Below, piece after piece: positions 36,431 to 44,290 of a stretch of DNA of 64,000 nt (positions are counted from its first letter, which is position 1; the number at the start of each line of letters is the position of its first letter). Origin of the DNA: Candidatus Cloacimonadota bacterium (lineage in GTDB: Bacteria; Cloacimonadota; Cloacimonadia; Cloacimonadales; Cloacimonadaceae); assembly GCA_020532085.1 (NCBI GenBank), contig JAJBAV010000014.1:1-64000 (forward strand), in the 5' to 3' direction. The notes below the pieces were generated by a model. The model was not told where the DNA came from. It saw nothing but the letters and a program-made list of their open reading frames with translations, and ran no database searches. A program made the translations under genes and the position numbers.

Positions 36431-36992
36431 GATGAAGAGAAATGGAGAAAAAGAGAAAAGGTTGCGCAGGGGTCGAAACCTATTACTCAAAGCTAACAAA
36501 GATCTATCAGGCTTTGCCATTTTTTGCCTTGAGTGCCTTGATCAGATTGATCAGCATCGAGCGGACATGTCTGATCTGGGAAGCATATGTGTCAAAATCC
36601 TGGTAATACTCGAGCTGGTACGCAAGTTCCAACTGGGTTTCAAGCTCGGATAGCGAGCCGTTTGCGATGTTCAGAAAGCGGATGAATTCGGGAGTGCTGT
36701 TACGGCTGTGGCCTTCGGCCATGTTTGAGGGTATGGATACAGCACAGCGCCTCATCTGCGAAGTCATGCCATACAACTCATGTTTTGGAAAACTGCTACT
36801 GAGTTTGTACACCGCAAGTGCAAGCTCCATGCTCTTGATGTATACCTCAAGATTTCTGTAAGAACCCATGTTTTCCACCTTTACTCAAGATTATTCCCAG
36901 AATCTCAGATCTCACGATGCCGGTCATCTCAGCTATTCACCCACAACACCTGAATCAACCGCAACTTTTTCTCTTTTTCCCTTTTTCTCATC
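36431..36992 (-). repeat. Inverted-repeat-bounded unit 1 carrying an S23 gene
   Basis: Left arm 36431-36466 (GATGAAGAGAAATGG... ending GGTTGCG) is complementary to right arm 36960-36992 (CGCAACTTTTTCTC... ending TCTCATC): 25 of 29 aligned bases plus GATG after a three-base offset. The right arm overlaps the rseP stop codon (36988-36990). In the transcript kamD-to-tgt the arms could pair and enclose the S23 reading frame, as intervening sequences do in 23S rRNA. The arms are purine-rich, so chance pairing must be weighed. Confidence 0.5.
36507..36869 (-). CDS. S23-type four-helix-bundle protein, copy 1
   Basis: 120 residues from the ATG at 36869 (chosen because the paralogue at 38354 also starts MGSYR; a GTG three codons earlier exists). 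The family pattern is clear: YRNLEVYIKSMELALAVYKL, FPKHELYGMTSQMRRCAVSIPSNMAEG, EFIRFLNIANGSLSELETQLELA. The family is named after proteins encoded in intervening sequences of 23S rRNA and includes the Avd protein of diversity-generating retroelements. Here it stands between rseP and tgt on the same strand. GC is lower than in its neighbours, which suggests acquisition. Confidence 0.93.
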   Translation of the reverse strand: MGSYRNLEVYIKSMELALAVYKLSSSFPKHELYGMTSQMRRCAVSIPSNMAEGHSRNSTPEFIRFLNIANGSLSELETQLELAYQLEYYQDFDTYASQIRHVRSMLINLIKALKAKNGKA

Positions 36993-38274
36993 TGTTCATA
37001 AAGCGCATGATCTCGCTCGTCACATCCGAATACAGGGCCAATATCATCAGTCCCATCAGGATGACAAATCCGATCGACTGCAGAACAGACTGGACCTTGA
37101 GCGGGATCGGCCGGCGGATGATGCCCTCGATGATGGAGAAGAGGATGAGTCCGCCGTCCAGGATGGGGATGGGCAGCAGATTCATGATCATCAGCATGAG
37201 ACTGATGCCGCCAAAGAAGATCAGCAGGCTGCCGAAGCCGCGCTGCCCTATTTGCTGGCTCATGGTGGCGATCATCACCGGGCCGCCGACGGATTTTCTG
37301 AGTTCGGCGGGGCTGCGCAGCAATTTGCCCAGCATCTGATAGTTCATGGCAATGAAGTTGGCAGTGTTGTAGGCGCCCAGCTTGATAGCCTCGAAAACGT
37401 TGAAGCGGCGGTCGTAACGCACCGGCTGGTATTGCATGATGCCGATGGCTCGGCTGCCGCCGGTGTTGAGGCTGGATTCCAGTTTCAGGCTTTTGGTGAA
37501 ACTGGTTCCGTCCCTCTCGATGGTGAGCAACACATTGTCCCGCGGGGCATTGACAATCACTTCCCGCATCGCGTACCAGTCCGCCACAGCTACCGAATCC
37601 ACCGCCGTGATGCGGTCTCCGGGCTGCAGTTTGGCATGGTAGGCCGCCGTTTTGGGCACCACTTCGCCCACCCGGGTGTCGGCGATGGGATAAACGCTGT
37701 TCAGCAGCGAATCCACATCGGTCGCGGAGATCCGGGCTGTCTTAGTCTCTGAGGTTCTTCTGAAAGTCACGGTGCTCTGCTGCGTTTCAAGCAGGCTTTC
37801 CAAGAATTCACTGAATCCTTGCACCGGCCTGCCGTTAACGCTCAGGATGCTGTCGCCGGGGGCGAAAACCTGTGTCCAGGCGCCTTCGGCGCGGCTGATC
37901 ACGGGATACTGGTCCTGGATGTGAACGGGCAGAATGAAGGAAAGGATGAACAGCATCAAACCCAGCAACAGATTGGCAAAGGGCCCGCTGAACCCAATCA
38001 GCGCCTTTTTCCACCAGGCCAAGCGGAAAAAGGAGTCCGCGGCATCCTTGTCCGGAGCATCCGGATTCTCGCCTCTCATCTTCACGTAGCCGCCCAGCGG
38101 GATCCAGCCTATGCGCCAGATAACTCCGTCACGCTTCCACTCTTTGATCGGCTTGCCGAAGCCGATGGAAAATTTTTCGATCCCAACTCGAAACCAGCGC
38201 GCGACTTTATAATGCCCCAGTTCGTGGATAAAAATCATTGCCCCAAAGGCGAGAATCGTATAGAGGAGAGTCAT
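36988..38274 (-). CDS. rseP: Site-2 zinc metalloprotease RseP
   Basis: 428 residues. HELGH at 17-21 in the first membrane helix, then IPLGGYVKMRGE, FSGPFANLLLG, two PDZ-like regions (about 130-290), and the second catalytic motif NLLPIPILDGG near residue 375. This intramembrane protease cleaves anti-sigma factors or other membrane proteins after a first cut. It lies between two S23 units; its last codons are part of the right arm of unit 1. Confidence 0.95.
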   Translation of the reverse strand: MTLLYTILAFGAMIFIHELGHYKVARWFRVGIEKFSIGFGKPIKEWKRDGVIWRIGWIPLGGYVKMRGENPDAPDKDAADSFFRLAWWKKALIGFSGPFANLLLGLMLFILSFILPVHIQDQYPVISRAEGAWTQVFAPGDSILSVNGRPVQGFSEFLESLLETQQSTVTFRRTSETKTARISATDVDSLLNSVYPIADTRVGEVVPKTAAYHAKLQPGDRITAVDSVAVADWYAMREVIVNAPRDNVLLTIERDGTSFTKSLKLESSLNTGGSRAIGIMQYQPVRYDRRFNVFEAIKLGAYNTANFIAMNYQMLGKLLRSPAELRKSVGGPVMIATMSQQIGQRGFGSLLIFFGGISLMLMIMNLLPIPILDGGLILFSIIEGIIRRPIPLKVQSVLQSIGFVILMGLMILALYSDVTSEIMRFMNR

Positions 38275-38296
38275 GATTTACCTTGTTGTGGGATCA

Positions 38297-38804
38297 ATAG
38301 ATGAAAAGATGAACAGAGGAAAAGATGAACGGGGAAAGTAAGGGTGGAGATTCTCATTTGTTATCCTTAACTGCTTTGGGGTCATTATTTTGGTGATACT
38401 TGATCAGTCCGGTCAGCATTTTTCTAATGTACTTAACGTCTTCCGTATATGATCCGATGTTTTCAATATAGCCTAAACGCGAAGCGATCTCCAATTGCGT
38501 TTCCAACTCTGACAATGATCCGTTGGCGATAAAGAGAAATTGAATGAATTCCTTGCGATTATTCCTGCCTGAACCCTCGGCGATGTTCGAAGGAATGGAC
38601 ACTGCGCATCTTCTGAGCTGAGAACAAATTCCAAACAATTCGTGTTTGGGGAAGGATTCTGTGGCCTTGTAAACCCGGACAACAAAATCCATGCTTTTAT
38701 TATAAAGGTCTAAATCACGGTATGATCCCATTTGTACTCCTGCAAATTTTCCCCATACTCTAGCGTCACTGTTAATCTGTTCATCTGTTAATCTGTTTAT
38801 CTAT
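38297..38804 (-). repeat. Inverted-repeat-bounded unit 2 carrying an S23 gene
   Basis: Left arm 38297-38330 (ATAGATGAAAAGATGAACAG...) is the inverse of right arm 38771-38804 (...CTGTTAATCTGTTTATCTAT), 28 of 34 bases without gaps. The right arm covers the kamE stop codon (38781-38783) and its last seven or so codons. The same arrangement as unit 1: right arm over the end of the upstream gene, left arm shortly before the start of the next (rseP, 38274). Confidence 0.55.
38354..38731 (-). CDS. S23-type four-helix-bundle protein, copy 2
   Basis: 125 residues: MGSYRDLDLYNKSMDFVVRVYKA, FPKHELFGICSQLRRCAVSIPSNIAEGSGRNN, EFIQFLFIANGSLSELETQLEIA. Clearly paralogous to copy 1 but diverged. AT-rich (visibly below the neighbours) and ends in a Lys/Asn-rich tail. 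It lies between kamE and rseP on the same strand inside inverted-repeat unit 2. Confidence 0.93.
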   Translation of the reverse strand: MGSYRDLDLYNKSMDFVVRVYKATESFPKHELFGICSQLRRCAVSIPSNIAEGSGRNNRKEFIQFLFIANGSLSELETQLEIASRLGYIENIGSYTEDVKYIRKMLTGLIKYHQNNDPKAVKDNK

Positions 38805-39539
38805 CTTCCTACCAGCCAGCGTAATAGCTATGAAAGACGCAACATCCGTTGAGTATGTGCCAGTGCCAAATCCCGCATCATATCCCAGTTCGATGGCCAG
38901 TTCGTGCGAGATGCGCGGCCCTCCGCAAATGAACAGCATCTTGTCTCTAAGCTGTTCCGCCTCAGCCAATTCGATGAGCCGGGTGAGGTTTTTGATGTGG
39001 ATGTTCTTCTGGGTGACCACCTGGGAAACGAGGATCACGTCTGCGTTTTCAGCGCGGGCGCGGCGCAGCAGTTCTTCCGATGGCACCTGGGCGCCTAGGT
39101 TGATGGCGTTGAACCACTGATAGCGTTCCAGCCCGTAGCGGTGGTTGTAGCCTTTCATGTTCATGATGGCGTCGATCCCCACGGTGTGGGCGTCGCTTTC
39201 GATGCAAGCGCCAACCACGGTGACCTCGCGGCCGATGTTTTCCCGGATGTAGGCATCTGTGGCCTCCATGTCCATGACCGGGGTTTCCACCACTTTCACC
39301 TTGATGTTGGCGGGATCCACAAAGGCGGAAGTGACGGCGTAGGCGATGAAATGGGTGTAGCCTTCACGCAGGTCGCGGACGCCGCAGATCTCGATCTCTT
39401 CAAAGCCGATGCTTTTCAGAAGCAGGCGCGCGGCTTCCTTGCCAAAGGCGTCCGGGGGCACAGGCAGGCTGAAGGAAAGCTGTATCTTGCCGTCGCCCGA
39501 GGTGTCGCCATAGGGGCGAATCATGGTTTTTTTGCTCAT
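38781..39539 (-). CDS. kamE: Lysine 5,6-aminomutase beta subunit
   Basis: 252 residues. A cobalamin-binding subunit: DAHTVG (DxHxxG) gives the base-on cobalt ligand His118, and Lys129 in MNMKG lies 11 residues later, matching the His/PLP-Lys spacing known for KamE (H133/K144 in the clostridial enzyme). With KamD it moves the terminal amino group of D-lysine or beta-lysine to C5 during lysine fermentation. ATGA overlap with kamD. The C-terminal codons (KIDKQINR) are encoded by the right arm of inverted repeat unit 2. Confidence 0.94.
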   Translation of the reverse strand: MSKKTMIRPYGDTSGDGKIQLSFSLPVPPDAFGKEAARLLLKSIGFEEIEICGVRDLREGYTHFIAYAVTSAFVDPANIKVKVVETPVMDMEATDAYIRENIGREVTVVGACIESDAHTVGIDAIMNMKGYNHRYGLERYQWFNAINLGAQVPSEELLRRARAENADVILVSQVVTQKNIHIKNLTRLIELAEAEQLRDKMLFICGGPRISHELAIELGYDAGFGTGTYSTDVASFIAITLAGRKIDKQINR

Positions 39540-41092
39540 AGTCCCAGCTCCTTGGTCATCTTGTTCAGGAAGGGATTGAAATAGTTTTCGTGCTTGCGGA
39601 AAACTCCGTCGAGGCCCTTGCCGCCTGTCTCGGGACGCTTGATGTCGGCAAACTCGCCTCTGGCCATGGCGGGGAAAAGCCCCTCGGCGGCCACGCCCTC
39701 CAGAAATTCCGCGGCCTCACCCAACACTTGGTTGGCGCGCTGGTTGACAAAGCTGTCCGGAGCCAGGCTGAGGCTGGAACCCAGGTCTTTCACGGCTTTG
39801 AAGACGTACTGCGCGTTTTCGATGGCCAAAGACCTGTCCGCCAGATGGGGAGTGTGGATCGCCTCGGTCATCATGCCCAGCAATTGCACGCCCTGGCCGG
39901 TGAGTTGGCCGATCAAGTTGAACATGGCGTCCATGAGGTGGGTCTTGAAGACGTTGCCGCTGGCGAATTTGGTGGGCGGCATGTACTTGACGGGCGCTTG
40001 GGGAAAAAGTTCGCGGGTTAGCAGCGCGTGGGCGAGCTCAAAAGAAAAGCTGTTCTCCAGTTCCGGATCGATCTCGTGGGCGTGTCCGAGGCCCATCTTT
40101 TCGGGCTTCACACCGCTGAGCAGGGCGAACTGCTCGTTCAAAAGCTGCGAGGCAGTCACGGTGTAGGCCTTTTCCACGGCGTCGGAGGTGGTGAGATAGT
40201 TGTCCTCGCCGGTCTGGATCTCGATGCCGGCAAAGGCATTGATCATGCGGCTGAAATACTGGTCCAGCAAGGTGCGCTGGGGATTGATGTCACGGAAGAG
40301 GATGCCGTACATGGCGTCGTTGAGCATCAGGTCCAGCCGCTCGATGGCGCCCATGGCCGCGATCTCCGGCATGCAAAGCCCGGAAGCGTAATTGGTAAGG
40401 CTGATATAGCGCTGCTCCTTTTCCGATACCTCGTCCAGGGCGGCGCGCATGATCCGGAAGTTCTCCTGAGTGGCATAAGTGCCCCCGAAACCGACGGTGG
40501 TGGCGCCGAAAGGCACATAGTCCAGCAACGATTGCGCGGTGGAGCGGATCACGGCAATGATGTCCGCGCCTTCCGAGGCAGCAGCTTTGGCCTGCAGAGC
40601 GTCTTCGTAAATGTTGCCCGTAGCCACGATCACATAGATGGCCGGAACGCGCCGGGGACCGTAGGTGATAAACATGTTCTCCCGGGTGGCGCGCTGTTTG
40701 GCAATGTGGCAGAGCATGGAGTCAGCCAGGCCTTCCAAAACCCTAAAGATCTCATCCGGAGGGGCTTGGGGCTGTTTGGCAAGGTCAAGATCGCCTTTAG
40801 CAACTGCTTCCGCAACTGACTGGGCGCTTAAGCTTTTGGCCAGCATGGCGTTGGCCACAGGGATGGCGGCGCCTTTGTCCAGGGCCTGAGCGACGCGCAG
40901 ATGGTCCACAACCACGTTGGGAAGAGGCTTCCCGTCTTTCAGGGCGCCGTCGATGCCCATGAGGCGCAGCACGGTGCGTTCGATCGTCAGCGAGGAATAT
41001 CCCTCAAACAGCCAGCCAAAGGCTCCGGCAATGCTGGCGGCGGCCGCGCGGGCCCGCTGTTTGGCGGTCTCGTCGAGAGTGAGTTTGAGCAT
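39536..41092 (-). CDS. kamD: Lysine 5,6-aminomutase alpha subunit
   Basis: 518 residues from the ATG at 41092 (TTGGAGAG in front; a TTG four codons earlier is less likely). The KamD family pattern is clear: RATRENMFITYGPRRVPAIYVIVATGNIYEDALQAKAAA, EGADIIAVIRSTAQSLLDY, GFGGTYATQENFRIMR, GLGHAHEIDPELENSF, TPHLADRSLAIENAQYVF. It forms the TIM-barrel subunit that binds substrate with PLP and adenosylcobalamin. Other lysine-fermentation genes (kdd, kce, kal, kamA) are not in the window. Confidence 0.95.
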   Translation of the reverse strand: MLKLTLDETAKQRARAAAASIAGAFGWLFEGYSSLTIERTVLRLMGIDGALKDGKPLPNVVVDHLRVAQALDKGAAIPVANAMLAKSLSAQSVAEAVAKGDLDLAKQPQAPPDEIFRVLEGLADSMLCHIAKQRATRENMFITYGPRRVPAIYVIVATGNIYEDALQAKAAASEGADIIAVIRSTAQSLLDYVPFGATTVGFGGTYATQENFRIMRAALDEVSEKEQRYISLTNYASGLCMPEIAAMGAIERLDLMLNDAMYGILFRDINPQRTLLDQYFSRMINAFAGIEIQTGEDNYLTTSDAVEKAYTVTASQLLNEQFALLSGVKPEKMGLGHAHEIDPELENSFSFELAHALLTRELFPQAPVKYMPPTKFASGNVFKTHLMDAMFNLIGQLTGQGVQLLGMMTEAIHTPHLADRSLAIENAQYVFKAVKDLGSSLSLAPDSFVNQRANQVLGEAAEFLEGVAAEGLFPAMARGEFADIKRPETGGKGLDGVFRKHENYFNPFLNKMTKELGL

Positions 41093-41320
41093 TAAACTCT
41101 CCAAAGCTATATTATTTCCAAGCTTTCACGATTTTTTCGGCAGGCATATCCGTCAAGGGAAAAGGCGGGGAGCGGCATCGATATCTTTTCCCGGGCCAAG
41201 ATATGAGCATAGTCCCTTCCGATTGATGAGCCTCAAGGTTGGCAGTCAGATAAAAAGCTTGACGGAATTTCAATGCCCAGCAAAATTTGGATGCGCATGT
41301 GATGATGCAAGGGAGGAAGG

Positions 41321-42979
41321 ATGAGAACTCTGAGAGTATCATTATTGGTTGTAATTGCCCTGGGCGCGGCAGCGGTTGTCAGCGCCCAAAGCCCGCAGTG
41401 GCTGTGGGCCCAGCCTGCTGGAGGGGACAACTCGGATCACGCGTATGCCATCACCAGAGACAACACGGGCAATCTATATGTTGCCGGGGATTTCACAATT
41501 CAGGCCAGCTTTGGCAACTTCAACCTCAGCTCAGATCAAGCCGCGGCATTTGTCGCCAGGCTGGACAGCGCCGGAAACTGGATCTGGGCTGTGAGCGCCA
41601 CAGGAAGCGGGGCCTGCTACGCCAGCTCGATAGACTGCGATAGTGTTGGAAATATTTATGTTACGGGCAATTTCCGCAACCAGGTCAACTTTGGCAATCA
41701 CAGCCTTGTCAGTGAGGGCATGCAGGATGTTTTCGTGGCCAAACTGGACGGCTCCGGAAACTGGCTTTGGGCTACCCAGGGAGGAGGAACTGATTCGGAT
41801 TACGGGATGGGGATCGCGGTTGATGACAGCGGTCAGGCCTACGTCACCGGCAGTTTTGGTGACACAGCTGATTTTGGCCAAATTAGCCTGAGCATCAATC
41901 CCGAGGATTGGATCTGCGACATTTTCATCGCCAAGCTGGATGTTAATGGCAACTGGCTCTGGGCAAAACGAGCGGGTGGATCTGACCCCGACAGCGGCAA
42001 CGGAGTCGCGCTGGACGGCTCGGGTAACTGTTATGTCACCGGAGTATTCTACGACGATGTCGCCGACTTTGGCCCCGACATTTTCACTGCCAACCAGTGT
42101 GATTGTCTCTTCATATCCAAGCTGGACAGTGCGGGAAACTGGCTCTGGACCAGACGAGCGGGTGGGATCTGGCCCTGTTACGCCTACGGCAGGGATGTCA
42201 CCGCCGATTCCCAGGGAAACTGCTACGCGACAGGCATGTTCAGCCACATCATCGATTTTGGCCCCACATCCCTCACCTGCCTTGACGAGCAGGACATTTT
42301 CGTCTGCAAACTCGACGCAGCAGGCAACTGGCTGTGGTCAAGACGCGCAGGGGGAACCAGCTACAACGAAGGTCACGGCATTGAGTGCGATCCGGCCGGC
42401 AACTGTTTTGTGGCCGGGTATTTTTACGGCATGGGCGACTTTGGCCCCAATACCCTGTCCAGCGAGGGCTTATCAGACCTGTTCGTTGCGGCTCTGGAAA
42501 GCGGCGGAAACTGGCTCTGGAGCTTACGCGGAGGTGGATATTCATATGATACGGCCCAGGGTATGGCAAGCACTAGCGCTGGCCAGTTGAACATCTGCGG
42601 CAGCTTTTCCGAAACCGCTGTGTTCGGCCCAGATCAGATAATCAGCTCGGGTGGCACGGACGTTTTGGTGTTGGGACTATCAGCTACCACCGGGGTTGCT
42701 GAAGCGTATCAGATCACGGATGATAATATGCTGCGATCTGTTCACCCCAATCCCTGCCAGGCTGGCGCAAGCACGGTGATTAGCTTCGAATTGCCCGCGG
42801 GAACTTCGGGTACTCTGGAAATTTTCAACCTCCGGGGGCAGGGAATCTTGGCCACCAACCACGGTCCCGGCCTGCACAGCTTTGAGTGGGATACCACTTC
42901 TTTACCGCCCGGACTCTATTTTTGCCGGCTTGTCTTCGGTAAGCATCAGACAGTGAAGAAATTAATGCTGTTGCCTTGA
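41321..42979 (+). CDS. SBBP beta-propeller protein with C-terminal sorting domain
   Basis: 552 residues. Signal peptide (VSLLVVIALGAAAVVSA). Residues about 25-455 are repeated SBBP units with the phrase GNWLWA(T/K)(R/Q)(A/G)GG...D..GN.YVTG.F...(V/A)DFG, forming a beta propeller. The C-terminus (about 470-552) is a type 9 sorting-type domain: VHPNPCQAGASTVISFELP, LEIFNLRGQ, GLYFCRLVFGKHQTVKKLMLLP. Likely exported across the outer membrane. GGAGG precedes the ATG. Ligand unknown. Confidence 0.9.
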   Translation: MRTLRVSLLVVIALGAAAVVSAQSPQWLWAQPAGGDNSDHAYAITRDNTGNLYVAGDFTIQASFGNFNLSSDQAAAFVARLDSAGNWIWAVSATGSGACYASSIDCDSVGNIYVTGNFRNQVNFGNHSLVSEGMQDVFVAKLDGSGNWLWATQGGGTDSDYGMGIAVDDSGQAYVTGSFGDTADFGQISLSINPEDWICDIFIAKLDVNGNWLWAKRAGGSDPDSGNGVALDGSGNCYVTGVFYDDVADFGPDIFTANQCDCLFISKLDSAGNWLWTRRAGGIWPCYAYGRDVTADSQGNCYATGMFSHIIDFGPTSLTCLDEQDIFVCKLDAAGNWLWSRRAGGTSYNEGHGIECDPAGNCFVAGYFYGMGDFGPNTLSSEGLSDLFVAALESGGNWLWSLRGGGYSYDTAQGMASTSAGQLNICGSFSETAVFGPDQIISSGGTDVLVLGLSATTGVAEAYQITDDNMLRSVHPNPCQAGASTVISFELPAGTSGTLEIFNLRGQGILATNHGPGLHSFEWDTTSLPPGLYFCRLVFGKHQTVKKLMLLP

Positions 42980-43104
42980 GTGATATGGCAATTCAGCAGA
43001 AGCATGAGGTCTGCCACGATGACAGCTGCAGTGAGAATGTTGTCTTGGCCTGAGCCGATTGAGGGTTATCATTTATAGTAAACATGATAATAAAGGGAAC
43101 AAAC

Positions 43105-43650
43105 ATGAATCAGATCCTGACCATCTTCATCCTGCTTATCATCATGGGTATGGGAGTAAGCTGCCAGGCCCAAATCACACCAAATCCCGTGCAGACGGTT
43201 GATAACGTTGACTTGGAGCGCTATCTGGGCGTCTGGTACCAGCAATCTTTCTTCCCCTTCCGTTTTCAGAGGGCCGATTGCGGCGAACTGGTGACCGCGG
43301 AATATTCCCTGAATCCGAAAGGCAAGATCAACGTGGTGAACACCTGCTACGCCGACAAGGACGGCAGGGAGATCAAGGCCCAGCGCAAAGCCACAGCCTG
43401 GACGGTGGATGAGACCAACGCCAAACTCAAGGTCCAGTTTTTCTGGCCGATCAAGGCGGATTATTGGATCGTTAAACTCGACCAGGCCAACTACAGCTAC
43501 ACCGTGGTCAGCGAATCCACCCGCGAATACCTGTGGATCCTCACCCGCGAAAAGACCGTCGACAGGGTCCTCTACGACGAGATCGTCAACTGGCTGAAAG
43601 ACAACGGCTGGGACACCTCCAAGCTGGTCTTCACCGGCAGCTTTAAATAA
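43105..43650 (+). CDS. Bacterial lipocalin (Blc-like lipoprotein)
   Basis: 181 residues from ATG 43105 (AAGGGA in front; an ATG seven codons earlier has no binding site). Lipobox around VSCQ gives a lipidated Cys. The lipocalin signature is present: VDLERYLGVWYQQSFFPFRF at the start of the barrel and YLWILTREKTVD near the end, with the two conserved Cys in between. Outer-membrane lipocalins bind fatty acids and lysophospholipids and are associated with stress and starvation. Confidence 0.93.
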   Translation: MNQILTIFILLIIMGMGVSCQAQITPNPVQTVDNVDLERYLGVWYQQSFFPFRFQRADCGELVTAEYSLNPKGKINVVNTCYADKDGREIKAQRKATAWTVDETNAKLKVQFFWPIKADYWIVKLDQANYSYTVVSESTREYLWILTREKTVDRVLYDEIVNWLKDNGWDTSKLVFTGSFK

Positions 43651-43673
43651 GCTTTACCCAAACCACAAAAAAC

Positions 43674-43701
43674 ACGGCGCGCACCTTGCGGTACGCGCCG
43701 T
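43674..43701. terminator. Bidirectional terminator hairpin
   Basis: ACGGCGCG pairs with CGCGCCGT. On the minus strand it is followed by a T-run, giving a good terminator for the Hsp20 gene; on the plus strand only TTT follows, so it is weak for the lipocalin gene. Confidence 0.75.
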
Positions 43702-43722
43702 TTACGTTGGTTGGGCACTTGT

Positions 43723-44160
43723 TTATTCGATAACTATTTCTTTCTGCGGGGAGGGTTCTTTCTTGGGGATGAGCAGCTGCAGCACCCCGTCTTCCATCTT
43801 GGCCGAGATCTTCGCCAGATCGGAGTTTTCGGGCAGGAGCAGATTGCGGCGGTAGCTGCCGCTGTAGCGTTCGCAGCGGTACACGGTCCCTTTGGTCTCC
43901 TCTTTGTTCTGTTCGCACTTGGCCTCGATCAGCAGCTGGTTGTCGTGCACCGAGATCTTCACGTTTTCTTTCCTGAAGCCGGGCAGATTGGCCAGGATCT
44001 CGAATTCCTTGTCATGCTCGACGATGTCCATCGCCATGGAGCGGAAATTGTCATCTCCGTTCTCCTCTTCGAAGGCGCGGTTGAAGAAATCGTCGAAAAT
44101 GCTGAGCATGGTGCCCATGGGTCTTAGTTCTTGTCCTTTGCGGTAAGGTACGATCTTCAT
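43723..44160 (-). CDS. Hsp20/alpha-crystallin small heat-shock protein (1)
   Basis: 145 residues. Alpha-crystallin domain (about 40-140): AMDIVEHDKEFEILANLPGFRKENVKISVHDNQLLIEA, YSGSYRRNLLLPENSDLAKISAKMEDGVLQLLIPK, ending with an IxI-type tail (EIVIE). N-terminus SIFDDFFNRAF is typical. ATP-independent holdase chaperone. AGGAGG precedes the start. Monocistronic. Confidence 0.95.
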   Translation of the reverse strand: MKIVPYRKGQELRPMGTMLSIFDDFFNRAFEEENGDDNFRSMAMDIVEHDKEFEILANLPGFRKENVKISVHDNQLLIEAKCEQNKEETKGTVYRCERYSGSYRRNLLLPENSDLAKISAKMEDGVLQLLIPKKEPSPQKEIVIE

Positions 44161-44221
44161 TTTGAACCTCCTTTAAATGAATCTCTAAGGTCAATATAAA
44201 GGTCTTGGCCAAAAAAGCAAG

Positions 44222-44256
44222 AAAAAAATTAGCAGTCCATCGCTTGAACTGCTAAT
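44222..44256 (-). terminator. Intrinsic terminator of M6 protease gene
   Basis: On the minus strand ATTAGCAGT pairs with ACTGCTAAT and is followed by seven T. It lies 35 bases past the stop of the gene at 44291. Confidence 0.85.
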
Positions 44257-44290
44257 TATATTTGGAGGGTCCGCCGCGGAGCGGGCTAAC

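Noticed and set aside
36507-38731. Diversity-generating retroelement (S23 is homologous to Avd)
   Set aside because: No reverse transcriptase, template or variable repeat is seen nearby.
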